DNA of 64,000 nucleotides, taken from positions 3,311,756 to 3,375,755 of the forward strand of contig SDUX01000008.1 in assembly GCA_008729055.1 (NCBI GenBank), in the 5' to 3' direction. The notes under the pieces are model-generated. The model did no database searches and was not told the DNA's origin. It worked only from the letters and a program-made list of their open reading frames with translations. The translations under genes were made by a program, and so were the position numbers. Below are positions 10,932 through 23,300 of the stretch, piece by piece (position 1 is the stretch's first letter; each line of letters starts with the position of its first letter). The DNA is from Pyropia haitanensis (lineage: Eukaryota > Rhodophyta > Bangiophyceae > Bangiales > Bangiaceae).

Positions 10932-12683
10932 ATGGTGTCCAACCCGGTGCAGACTGGTCTGCGCATTTGCTGCATTGGTGCCGGCTATGTTGGCGGCCCG
11001 ACCATGGCCATGATGGCCCTCAAGTGCCCTGAGGTCACCGTCACGGTACGTACTGAAGGGAGGGCGGGTTGGCGACGTTGGCGGGGCTCTATGCAACACG
11101 CTTCGCCTTGGACACTGCGACTGCTGCACGCCGCCGGGGGTAGTCGACGGCACCGCGCTGCCCCGTGAAGTACTGCATCACCAGTCTGTGGGTGGTGCTG
11201 CTTGTGCTGGCGAGCTGGTGCACGTGGGGGGAGGCTAGCTCAGGTTCCGTTGGTGGGACTACCCACAGAACGTTAACGCTGGAGGTTTCGCTTTGGTGGT
11301 TGTCTCTTGCTCTGCGGTCACTACATTCTGACGGACTGCTCCCCTGCCCCCCTCCCGCCGGCGCAGATTGTAGATATCTCTGTCCCCCGTATTGCGGCGT
11401 GGAACAGCGATGAGCTTCCCATCTACGAGCCCGGCCTGGACAAGGTCGTGAAGGCGTGTCGCGGGAAGAACCTGTTTTTCTCCACCGATGTGGACCAGGG
11501 CATCCGTGACGCGGACGTTATTTTTGTGGCGGTCAACACGCCGACCAAGAAGGTGGGCCTCGGTGCTGGCCGCGCCGCCGACCTGACTTACTGGGAGCTG
11601 GCCGCTCGCCGCATTGCGTCGGTGGCGGAGTCGCCGAAGGTGGTGGTGGAGAAGAGCACGGTGCCCATCAAGACGGCTGAGGCCATCTCAGCCGTGTTGC
11701 ACGGGGCGGGTAAGACCCGCTTTGACGTCCTCTCCAACCCCGAGTTCCTCGCGGAAGGCACCGCCATGACTGACCTGGACAACCCCGACCGCGTTCTGAT
11801 TGGCGGCAACATGAACGAGTCCGGTCAGGCGGCTGTGTCCAGGCTGGCCGACGTGTACGCCCACTGGGTGTCGCGGGAACGCATCCTGACGACCAACGTG
11901 TGGTCGTCAGAGCTGTCCAAGCTGGTGGCCAACAGCTTCCTCGCCCAGCGGGTATCGAGCATCAACGCGGTGAGTGCTATCTGCGAGGCGTCAGGCGCGG
12001 ACGTGGACGAGGTGGCCCGCGCCGTGGGGATGGACTCGCGGATTGGTCCTAAGTTCCTCAAGGCGAGCGTCGGGTTTGGTGGCTCTTGCTTCCAAAAGGA
12101 CATCCTCAACCTGGTGTACCTGTGCCAGTCGATGGGTCTCCCCGACGTGGCAGAGTACTTCCACTCTGTCGTCACGATGAACGACCGGCAGAAGGAGCGG
12201 TTTGTGTCGCGCATCATCCACGGGCTGTTCAACACGGTGACGGGCAAGCGCATTGCGCTGCTAGGCTTTGCCTTCAAGAAAGACACTGGGGACACGCGCG
12301 AGTCGGCGGCGATTGAGATTTGCCGTCGGCTGATTGAGGAGCGCGCGTCGGTGTGCATCTACGACCCCAAGGTGGAGGCCAACCAGATTTGGGTGGACCT
12401 GACCGCCGCGACGAGGCTGGACAGGACTGAGTTGGAAAAGTACGTGACGCTGTGCGACTCGGCGTACGAGGCGGCGGCGGGAGCGCACGCGCTGGCTGTA
12501 GCCACCGAGTGGGACGAGTTCAAGGGGCTGGACTTTGCCAAGATCCAGGACGGGATGGTCAAGCCTTGCTTTGTCTTCGACGGCCGCAACGTGCTGGACC
12601 ATGCCGCGCTGCGCAAGCTCGGCTACATTGTGTACGCCATTGGCAAGCCGCTGGACCCCAAGCTCAACACCAACTTTTGCTAG
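10932..12683 (+). CDS. UGDH: UDP-glucose 6-dehydrogenase
   Basis: Oxidises UDP-glucose to UDP-glucuronate with two NAD+, in the cytosol; the product feeds wall and matrix polysaccharides. Two exons, 10,932-11,045 and 11,367-12,683, join in phase 0 to give 476 residues, the usual family length. The NAD-binding loop GAGYVG is at residues 16-21. The substrate-loop motif [13 protein letters not shown] is at about 160-172, and the active-site motif [10 protein letters not shown] places the catalytic Cys at 279. [12 protein letters not shown], typical of the C-terminal UDP-binding domain, follows near 339. The start is the first ATG after a C/T-rich leader, and it precedes the Rossmann fold by the expected few residues. 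The protein resembles animal and plant UGDH throughout, with no missing segment. The downstream gene converges on it from the other strand. Confidence 0.95.
11046..11366 (+). other. Intron of UGDH
   Basis: This 321-bp intron begins GTACGT and ends GCGCAG after a C-rich tract. It splits the N-terminal Rossmann fold after residue 38, in phase 0. Removing it joins the segment ending EVTVT to IVDIS, which restores the continuous family sequence. Confidence 0.9.
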
Positions 12684-13230
12684 CGGAGCACGCCAAGGTG
12701 ACCAGCCACATCAAGCTCAACAAGAACAGGAACTGTTGTGCCAGCAGGTTGGCGCTGGCCAGTGTCGCTGTATGTTAATCCCGAAGCCCCTTTAGATCCA
12801 TTGTTCCTGCGCGAGTGCCGGAAGCTCTTCCAGCGCAAGGCACTCTGCACGCCGTTGGACAGACACTGGCTGTGGCATAGTGTGTCCAGTCCACTGTCGC
12901 AATGAAGAAAACACAAGTGTCCGATGCAACCACGGCAAAGAGGGGGCACAACATGGGAAAACAACAACACAAAAGCATGATGCAAGATTGGTTGCAGGAC
13001 ACAGACAGCAGAGACACACAAGACGCTGAACGTGCCTGCAGAGTGGAAAAAAAAAAAATCACGACCCTCACGCGAGACCACTACCCGCACAACCGCCAAC
13101 ACGCGCCACAACACGGATGCACAGGACGATAGAAACATGACATGTCGACCGCCGCACCCGCATGCGTCAACCTTGCCCTCAAACACCACGCTCAATGCAT
13201 GCATGCAACCCCCAAGTGGCTCTGTGACGC
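12684..13230. other. Convergent 3' region between UGDH and the Cyc8-like gene
   Basis: This 547-bp interval between two stop codons must hold both 3' untranslated regions. It is less GC-rich than the coding DNA and contains an A-run near 13,047-13,057. No ORF, RNA gene or repeat stands out, and no canonical AATAAA signal was found. Confidence 0.6.
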
Positions 13231-16200
13231 CTACGCGTTCGCAGGGGACGAAGGCGACGCGTTCTTCACCGGGCTGCTCGACTCGTCATCGTCCATACGG
13301 GTGGCGCGCTTGGCCGCCACCTCCGTCCGCCGCTCGGTGCCGCTGCCGTGGCTGCCCGCACTCCCACTCGACGGCCGACCGCTGCCGCCGCTGCCGCGCA
13401 CGGCGCTGCGGTCACCGTCGCCGTCAGAACTGTGGCCACCGGCGACGGGGCTGGCCCGCGCCGCCGCCCGCGGGCTGCCGCCGTTGCCGCTACCACCGCT
13501 GCTGCTGCCACCGCCACCGCCCTTGCCAGCTGCCCGCCGCGGCTCGGCAGGTGGCGCCGCCCGAGGCGGCGGAGGGAGCGTACCGACGGGGCCGCCAAAA
13601 CGGCTACCGCCACCGCCCTGGAAACGGGGCGGGGGTGGCGACACCATCCGCTTCCGTGGGCGCGGCTCAGCGTCGGCCGGGTTGCTGTGCAAACGGGACG
13701 CGGGGGGGGAGAGCACCTGCTTGCGGGGGCGCGGCGCGCGATCGTCGCTCAGGCTGCTGTGGCTGCCACTTGGCTGCGCGGGGGATTTGACCGCCGCGCT
13801 GGCCGCCGTGCCACCGTGGCCGTCGCCACTGTCTGCAGCGCCGCCGCCGCTCCCGTCCCCGTCGCCCGCCTTGTCGGCGGTACCTCCGAACGACGGGGGC
13901 GGCGAATCAGCCTCGTCATAGCCGCGGCCGCTCCGAGGACCGCCCGTCCGCAACACAGGGCGATTGCCGTCGGCAACCTCCGCCGATCGCTCACCAGCAG
14001 AGCCCGCGTCCGAGCCAGCAGTCACACCACGACCGCGGTCGTCGTCATAGTCGCTGTCAGCGCCAGCGTCGCGACGGGGACTCGTCACAACGGAACCGCC
14101 GTCCCTGTCTGCGCCGCCACTACGACCAGCAGCCCTCCCACTGCCACCATGGCTGCTGCTGCCGCTCCCACCGCCACCGCTGCCACTGACGCCAGGTGCA
14201 CGCGTGAAGCGCTGACTGCCACCGTCTTCTCCACCGCCCACGACGGGCGTAATGATGCGGCGGCCAAAACGGGCGAGCGTAGACACGGGCCGTGCTGCCC
14301 GCGAGGATAAGCTCCCGACAGGAACGCCCCGCTCGCCACCCCCATCGCTGTCGCTGCCGTCGCCACTGCGTCGCTTGCGGTCCGAGTCGTGACCATCCAC
14401 CGTGCCCCGCGGCTCATCCACGCAGTCATCACTGCCGCTTTCATGGATGGGCTCCACTAAGCGGGGACGACCACCGCGTGCCGGCTCAGCATCTACCCCG
14501 GTGGTTGAAGAAGCAAAGGGTTTCAAGCCCCGACGTCCGCTCGAGTCACGCTCTTTGTCATGAGGGCTGACGTCCTCCGCGTCGTCAACTTCCCGCCGAG
14601 CGCTCCCACGAGCGGGGCCGTCTGCCTCACCCTCCGGCTTCGAAGAAAGCTCGCCCGGCAGAGCCAGCCGGGGACCGCGCCCCTTGGGCTTGTCTCGAGG
14701 GCCGTGCGTCGATGCAGCGCCTGCAGATGCGCCCCCGCCGCCAGACTCACCCACCGCGTCGGCCGCAGAAGCCTTGTTGGTCAGCTGCGGAAGGGAGCTC
14801 CCCGATGGCATAGCTCCGCCACGAAGACGGGGAGGCGGTGGAGGAAATCGCCCTGCAGGCCACGGCAACTGTGAATGGGCCTTGGACTCCACTTGAACGG
14901 GGCTGTGCACTCCCGCCTGTCGATCAGCGGACGCCTCCGCACGGGCCGGGGACTTGCCACGGCTACTACCGCCTCGGCCAGCAAGCGAAGGCTGCGTGGC
15001 CGCGCCACGGCCAGCCAGCGAAGGGGATAGCACGGCCGAGCCACGTTCGGCTGGCAAGGGGGACTGCGCAGCCGAGCCTCGGGCAGCTAGGGAGGGAGAC
15101 AACGCAGCAGCGCCACGGCCTCCACCATCGGCGGGCAGGCCACTCCCGACAGGCGCGACATCAGCGGCCGGGCCGCGCAGGGGCGGCGGGTCCCCCCGCA
15201 AAACTTCTTGAGAGCGAGCACGCGGCATGCGGCGGGAGCTCGGAGATGCCTTGAGCGGCTCCACCCCACCTCCCTTGCCCTGGGGAGACTGGTCAGGAGA
15301 GCGCCGGGCAGACACGCTGGGCCCAGCCACCCCCGCTGTCGATGACGGAACCGGAGACGTCACGGCCGGCAGCCACGAGGACGACGGCGGCAGCGGCGCC
15401 GGCTGGTTACCGCCAAACTTGCGCGGCGCCTGATCCGACAGCGGCGGGATGCTCTTGGCCGCCCCGGACGACCCCGACGCGAACCGCGACGGCGGACCGC
15501 GGCTGGAAGGGGGCGGCGTCGGCGTCGTGCGCGTCGCTCCCGCCGATGACGAGCCCCGGCCGCTGGCAAAAGACAGCAGGTCCCGAGACGCTCCGTCGGC
15601 CGACCGCCGAAAGGCCTCGTCCTTCTTGGCGCTGCTGCTTGGGCTCACACTCTCGTGACGCACTGTGGCCTTGGCCGTCGCTTCCCCGACATCCGACCCA
15701 AGGCGCTGGCGCTTGACGTCCCGCGCCGCAGAAGAAGAGGTGGACCACGTGGACGGCTGCTCCGTCGTGGGCGGGTACAGCACGGGCGCCTGCGGCTTGA
15801 CCGTCTTCAGCTGACGAGGCTGCGACGGATCTCGCTGCAGGGGCGACGGCGCATCGGCGCGGCCTAACCGACCATCTTCGGGAGGTCCAAACGGCCGTGG
15901 CCGCTGCTGTGGCAGCAGCTGCGGGCGGGCATCCACGGGTGCTAGCCGTCGCGGCGGTTGCGGCTCCTCTCGGCTGCGCCCATGGTCCACCGCCCGCTCG
16001 TGTGCAGGCGCGAGCGCCTCCGGGTCACCAGGCGCCACCCGACCGCCCCGGTCGTACGACACATCCATTGGCACAGGCCCCAAACCACGGGGGTCATCGT
16101 CCGCGGCCGCCGACCTCGCTGGTAACCCACTGCGCGATGGCGACGGTGGAGGGTGCTGCTGTTGCTGCGCCTGCTGCTGCACTCGCGGCGGCAGCTGCTG

Positions 16201-18088
16201 CGGTTGCAACGGCTGCTGCTGCTGTTGCAACGGCTGCTGCTGCTGTTGCAACGGCTGCTGCTGCTGTGGTAGCGGCTGCAGCTGCAGCTGCTGCTGTGGC
16301 TGCGGCTGCTGCTGCTGCTGCCGAGGCATAGGCAACGGATGCGCCTGAGCATACACCGGCTGCGACGGTGCAGCCGGGTGTGCGGCCGAGTGTGCAACAG
16401 ATTGCGGAGCAGAACGCACAGCAGAGTGCGCAGCCGAATGCGCGGCCGAGTTTGCCGCCGAGTGAGCCGCCGAGTGCACAGCTGAGTTGGCCTGCGAGTG
16501 CCCCGCCGGTAGGCCTCGCGGTGGACCGCGCGGCTCCTCCCCCTGCGGCGCCGCCGACATGGTGTGGGCACCCGAACCCCCGCCCGCCTGCGGCGGAGGC
16601 GGCTGCGGGGGCGCCTCCAAGGACGCTTCCGCCGCGGCCAGCCGCCGCTGCAGCGCGGCCGACGGCGGTGCCAGCTGCGCCGCCTTCCGGTACGAGTCCA
16701 CCGAGTCCCGCGGCTGCTCACACGCCGCGTACAGCGCGCCCAGGTAGCACCAGGTGTCGGACGACGACGAGTCCTTCTCAATGGCCCGTGCAAACGACTC
16801 CATGGCCTCGCTAAACTGGGACGCCTTGAGGTAGAGCATGCCGATGCAGCACAGCGGGGCGGGAGAGGCCGGCGCCCTCTCTGAAGCCGTATGGAACGCC
16901 GCGTACGCGCGGGCACCGTCACTCATGGCAAGGGCCACCTGCCCCAGCAGCAAGCAGCTGGCCGCGTCGCCGGGCGCCAGCTCCGACGCCGCCTCCAGCA
17001 GCAGCGCCGCCTTGGTCAGCGTCCGCACTTGTTCGGCCTCGTCCATCGACGGGCGCACCACCTGCTGGGGACCCCCCGCAGACTCTGCCGGTCGCTCCGC
17101 ATCCGCACCAGCAGCGGGGCCGTTGCCGCCCTCCGGGGCGTTGCTGTTCCACCCCCACACGTCGGTGGATACGCCAATAGCGTCAGCACCCATGGCCGAC
17201 GCCACCGCGGCGGGGGTGCTCGAGTATAGCAACCAGCCCAGCCGCTGGAGCAGCGCCGGCGACGGCGCGTGCGGGGGCTCTAGCGCGACCAGCGCGTTGA
17301 CGGCCCGAATGAGACCCGGCAAGTCGCCAAGCATCTCGTACACCTTGGCGACGTGCGTCCACGCTTCAGCGGTCACCAGCGGGCGGATGCCAAGCTCCAC
17401 CCCGCCCCGGCCAATGGCAGGCGGCGACGTGGCCGCAGCGAGGAACGCCGCAAGCGCGTCGTGCACGTTGCCGGCGTTAAAGTGCAGCCGGCCCAGCGCA
17501 AAGTGCACCTCCCCCGCACACTCGTACGTCGGCTGGTGGTTCAGCACCGAGTTGAACGCGTCAGCTGCCAGTTCAGGCGACCCGTGCACATCGTACATGA
17601 CGCCAACGCCGTGCCACAGAGCCGGCAGCTGTTCCTTTTCAGGCGTACACGCAATGGCCGTCTGGAACGCGGTAAAGGCCTCGCCCACCAAATTCGCCAG
17701 CGTCGTCGCCGTGCCTAGCGACGCCCACGCCTCCGCATGACGAGGCGAGAGGAGTACGGCGCGCCGCAGTAGGGGGATCGCCGCGTTGTACTCGCGCCGC
17801 GCCACAAGCAACGACCCGGCAGCGGCAAGGGCGCCCACATTGTTGTCATTGAGGGCGATCGCCCGCTCCAGCGCCGCCACCGCGCCCGCCCCGTCACCCA
17901 TCCCGGACCGCAAACGACCCACCGACGCCCACACCGCAGACTGATCCGCCAGAAACTCCCGCTCCAGCACCGAATACGACGCGGCCGCCGCGGCCGCCGC
18001 GTGCGCCGGCCCTTGCGACCCGCTCCGCGCCGCTGCGGGGTGCCCTTGAGGTCGCAGCGCCTGTTGCTGTTGCTGCTGCTGCTGCTGC

Positions 18089-18132
<44 letters not shown>

Positions 18133-19311
18133 TGCATGCAGCAACTGCTGCTGCTGTTGGGCGTGCAGCGCCTGTTGCTGCTGCGTGAGGTGCTCCTGCT
18201 CCGCGACCCGCCGCTGGTACTCGACCATTTCCATGTGCTGCTGCCGCTTGGCCTCCACCAGCTGCTGCTCCTGCGCCTGCCGCTGCAGCAGGGCTTGCCG
18301 CTGCGCCTGGTCGTGCGCCAGCTGCCGCTGGCGCTGCTCCGCCTTGTGCTGCTCCTGCAGCCGCAGCTGCTGCTCCTGCTGCTGCTGCGCTTGCAGTTGG
18401 TACTGCTGGTTTTGGCGCTGCAGCGCGAGCGCCTGCTGCTGCGCCTGCGATTGCGCCGCCGCCTGCGCGTGCGCCGCCGCCGCTTGCTGCTGTTGCTGCT
18501 GCCGCTGCAACGTTTGATGCTGCTGCTGCTGCTGCATCTGGTGCTGCTGCTGTTGCTGGTGCTGCTGGTGCGGCTGCTGGTGCTGCCGGTGCACCTGCAG
18601 CGGCGACACCTCGTTCCGGCCCGCATAGACTCCCTGCCCGGCAAGCGACGGCCCGCTGCGCGGGCGAGGGAGCCCCACCGGCTGAGCCCGGTGTGGGCGG
18701 TACACGGGCGTTCCCCCCCCCCCGCCCCCCCCTCCACCCCCCGATCCCCGCGCGCCCCCATCCCGGCCCGGCGGGGGTGTGTACACCATCCGCGATCCCG
18801 GGTGGGACGGCGCAGACGCCGCCCCCCCCCCCGCCGCGTGGCCGCCCGCGCCTTGCGCCGCGACCATGTGCGCCGCCGCCGCAGCCGCCGGGTGCGGAGG
18901 GTGGTCCGCCGACACGTCGCCGCCGCCACCCCCACCGCCGCCACCACCGCCGCCGCCACCGCCACCGCCGCGCGGGTACGCCACCGGGGAGGCCATCGCG
19001 GCCGACCCCCCCACCGCCACCGACCGGCCCATCCCGCCCGGCGGCGTCGCGGGCACGCCCCCACGGTAGAGCGGCCCGCTGACGCCCCGCGCGTGCGCGG
19101 GCGGCCGCGACGCGCCGCTACCGCCGCCGCCACCGACGCCCCCGTCCATGTCAACGCCGCCGCCGGCCGCGACGCCGCCAACGCCGCGCGGGCCGACGGG
19201 TCCCCCTCCGACGCCGCCGCCGCCACGGCCCGGCGGGCGCATGTCCATGCCCCGCGGGCCCGGGTGCGCCGGCGGCGCACCGCCGTACGTGTAGTGGGGA
19301 CTGTTCCGCAT
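13231..19311 (-). CDS. CYC8: Cyc8/Ssn6-like TPR transcriptional corepressor, 2,026 residues
   Basis: Cyc8/Ssn6 pairs with Tup1 in the nucleus and is recruited by DNA-bound repressors. From the ATG at 19,311 the frame runs intact and intron-free. Residues 1-235 are Gly/Pro-rich. Residues 237-417 are Gln-rich, written by CTG/CTT runs on the plus strand. Residues about 445-895 hold tandem TPR units, including ALWHGVGVMYD and IGMLYLKASQFSEAM, which track yeast Cyc8 in order. The Gln-rich-then-TPR layout is that of yeast Cyc8. Residues 900-2,026 are a disordered tail with an AHSAA-type repeat near 945-985, a second Gln-rich patch near 1,000-1,055 and a repeated LAGRG unit near 1,400-1,445. The tail is longer than the yeast one and resembles no domain I know. 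A UTX-type demethylase is excluded because no JmjC domain follows the TPRs. Confidence 0.85.
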
Positions 19312-20284
19312 GACGGATCCGCGGTCGGATCCGCACGCGGAGCTTGGTCGTGTCGAGGGGGAGGGGTGGCAAGGACGAGAGATGGGGCACGTTAAAGCCA
19401 ACCCCCCCCCCCGGCCGTCACCCCCCCCCCCGCCCCCGCGCCGCAGCGGTCACCGACACAAACGCCGCAAGCCAACACCGAGCGGACACTGCCCAACAAG
19501 GACACGACAAAGGCGCCCCAACGCACGCACCGGCAGCGGCGAGAAGGGACACAAGAAAGAACACGAGCGAGCGTGCAAAAAACGGAGACAACCAAGGGAA
19601 AAAAAAAAGGGCGCCAAAAGAAAAGGAAGGGGCGGCGTCGTTGGCAAGAGCCGCCGGGACCGCGTGCGCGGAGGCGGCGCGCACCCACCCACACGCCAAA
19701 AGCGCGGGCCCTTCGCTGCGGCGGCCACGTCGGCCACGGGCGCGTCCACGCGGCGCGTCACGCACCCACCCGTGCACCCACCCACCCCCCCACGGTGTGC
19801 ACACGACGACGGTGGACGGGGGCGGGACGGCGCCGTGTTGGGCGCGCTCGCGCGCACCACGCGGGCGGTCGGGCGGCTGTGTGGGCGGTCGGTCGGTCGG
19901 TCGGTCGGTCGGTCGGCCGGTAGGCCGGTCGGTCGGTCGGTCGGCCGGGCGGCCGCGCGGCCAGGCGGCCGGGCGGGCAGGCGGGCGGGGCGGGACCGCG
20001 GGCGGGTCGGGACCGCGGCGGCGCGGGCGGCCGGGCGCGCGGGCGGCCGGGCGCGCGGGCGGGTGGGCGGTGCGCACGCGCAGCGCGCGCGCGGAGCGTC
20101 GGCGGCGCGGGGCGGTGGCGGCGGCCGCGGCGTCGGCCCCTCCCCCCCCCACCCCCCGACGCGGCTGGTGTCGGCCGCGGCGCCCCCGAGTTGGCCGATC
20201 GGTCCACGCTGCGGCACGCGTGCCTGTCCGACGGCCGCGCATGTGCGCCCGCGGGGGCCGCGCGGCGGCGCCGCCACCACCGAC

Positions 20285-20315
<31 letters not shown>

Positions 20316-23300
20316 GCCGCCACCGCCGCCGCCACCGCCGCCGCCGCGCCCCACACCGCCCCTCCCCTGCCGCGTCGCGCGGGGCCGCGCCCCTCGCCCG
20401 CCACCGCCTCGCCGCGGCGGGCCGGCGGCCTGGCCCGCGCGCCGCTCCCCCGCACCCCCCCCCCACCTCCCCACCCCCCTCGTGCCCCCCTGGCCGCTCT
20501 CCACCCTCCCCTCCTCCCGCGGCGCGCCCGTGACTCGAGGCCCGCGCCAGGCCCGGCGTCGGGCGAGGGGAAGCCTCCCGTGCAAGGCCCGGCCACCACA
20601 TCGCCACACCAACAGAGCCGCCATACGACGGCTGACCGGCACGCGGAGCCAGGCCCGCGCCGCTCCCGACCCCTCCCCGACGGCCGCGTCCAGTGGCAGC
20701 GCCTCAAAGCAAGGGCGTCAATCCAAATGCGAAATTTCCGAGAAGCCAGTCCTCCCCTCCGGCGCGATGGTCGCTGGCAAGGGACCGTGCGTGGGGGGTC
20801 CGCCTCGCGCGGGGGGAGGCCCGCGCGTCCCCAGTGGAGACTGAGGGGCTGTTGACCGGAATCTCAATTTTGGCGGTACCAACTGCGGCTGGGGGGTGTC
20901 GAGCCACGCAGCTCCCACCTGTATCCACCCCCGCCCCCCCCCCTCTCCCTCTCGCCTCCCGCCCGCACCTCGGTGTCCTCATGCGTGCCGTTTCGCATCG
21001 GCAGAGGCCCGGCTCTTGGCACCTACAACCCATATCAACGACGAGTGCTGTCGCTCACGTCGCTGTCGCTGACTCGCAAGGCGGAGCGGGAGGGTCGGGG
21101 CGTGGCGGCCCCCGCCGCGGGCCGCACGGCGGGCGGCGCGCCGCGCCCCCGCACGGACGTCGTGTGCTGGCGGCGCGCGTCCAGCTGCTCTTTCAGCACA
21201 GCCGACTGTTACGCGCCAGCCAGTCATCGCCGCGCCTCGTGGTCAAAGCCGCGGGCTGGTCGTCTGTTTCGGCCCGCAGGGGCGGTGTGCCGCCGTGGCC
21301 GGCGCCACTTGGCGACCGACGCGCCCCCGCCCCCCACCGCCCCGCTCGAGGAAAGGAAGGGGGCTCGCCAGCAAATTGAGCCGGTCGTGGGCGGCGGGTG
21401 GCCCTGCAAGAGAGGGGACGTGCGGCCAACAGTTTTGCAGAAACCCCCGCTCGCGTGACAGAAGAACCCGTGCATCGGTCGCAATCGATCCTGTCCTACA
21501 CCGCCCGCCCACCCCCCCCCCGCCCTGACCTGACCCCCGCTCGAGGTCGCCAGCCAAAAAGCGCGTGGCGGCGGCGGGTGAGCGCAGCCTCAGCCATTGG
21601 TTTGACCGCTCGCTGCTGCGGGAACTACCACCACCCGCGGCGACGGGGGCGGTCGAGGGCGCAGCTCCCCCGGCCCTGCCTCATCCCAAAATTAGCCCCC
21701 CCACAGCGCTTGCGTTTTCCGTCCGACGGGACAACGCTTCTCTCCCCCGCCCGCCGCACCCGCCCATGCGGTGGCACGTGCCCGGCGTGGCGGCGGCTCT
21801 GCTTCCGCGGACGGGGGCTCCCCTGCTTCGTGTGCGACTTCTCTTGACCATGGGCGATACCGCCGAAGGGCGGCGAGAGGTAGTTCTGTCAGCTGTCTCG
21901 CGTGCCAGAGCGGGGTGCAGACGGAGGCCCGTTGCGGGTGCACACAAAAACACGAAAGCGAACCGAGGCTCGAGGTGAGTGTCTGCTTGGCTCGTGTCAA
22001 CGGGCCTTGCATCACCGTCGACCCATATCTTGTTGTCGCGGATGAGCCGACCGTGGCTGCTGAGTCCCATATCCCCTACAGTAGGCCCCATCCCAAGGTG
22101 ATTGCGTGCTTGCAAGTGGCCACAGTGTCCACTCCTGGCCATACTTTTGATTGGGTCCTGTGACCGCACCAGCGTGCGTGTTTTCGTACGCTTGCGTCAA
22201 TCTGGGGGATGGACGTGTGAGCTGCCAGCGGGAGCGACACTGTCTTCTGGGAGGTAGTGGTGATTTGCTTTTTCTTTCCCGATGAGGTGCATGTTTTTGT
22301 CGAAACGGCCGGCGTGGGGTGACTGTGGCGTTCCGCCGGCACGCACCGGCATCGTGCACGCAAGCCGGGTCAGCACCCGATCTCGACCTGTGTGTCTAGA
22401 TTCGATTCGTTATCGAATATGGAGCGGATGGGCCGGGATCACGTGTCTCTCGAGGTTGTTGTGGATTGATGGACACGTTCGGTGCCTCGTAATGCTCGTT
22501 GACTTGCGGTTGGAAGCTCTTCATTGGCTGTCGTGTCAACAAACGGATTATGGCCCGACGTGGAAACAGCCAATGGTTGGGACAGGGCGTGCAGCGAGGA
22601 CACCGAGAGCCGGAGATCTTTGCCGCGGCCTTGTGGCAGCCCACAGCAGGGACGCGCCCCCCGCCTCGCGCTTGGGAGGCACGGGACAAACGGCGCGGGG
22701 CGGCGCTGGCGGCGTCGTCGCAGACACCATCGTGGCAGCGGCGAACCTGCAGGAGACCCGCGGCGTCGTCCTCCCCGTGCCATCTTCCCGATGGACTGAC
22801 TCCACGGCCGGGGACATCATGACCAAGACCAACAGCCTGCGCCTGTGCCCTCTCCATCCCAACCACCAGCACCTCCATCGCCACCGAGTAGGCCCGCGGT
22901 GTCGTCCTACCCCTTCCCACTTGCTCCCCCCTGTTGCGCTCCCCCCCACCCCCTCCCGATGGGTCTCCCCCTGAGGCGAAAGCCACGACCGGGGACCATA
23001 CCACTCGCTCTCTCCCCACGGTCGGGGACAACGCCACTTCCTTTCCCCCTCCTCCCACCACCGCTATCGCCACAAAGTGGGCGCGAGCAGCCACTCGCCG
23101 CAGCCGCCGCGCGAGCACACACAGCGGGCCCCCCGTCCCGTCGGCGCGCACCATGGCGGCAGGAGGTTACCAGTGGTTGAGGGAACAGGGGGTGGGGGGC
23201 CAGCACGAGGGGAGGGATAGGGCGCCGCCGCGGGGGTGCCACGCGGAGGGGCCCCCTGCGGCGGCAGCGGCGTCAGCGGCGGCGGGGGGGGCGGTGGCGG

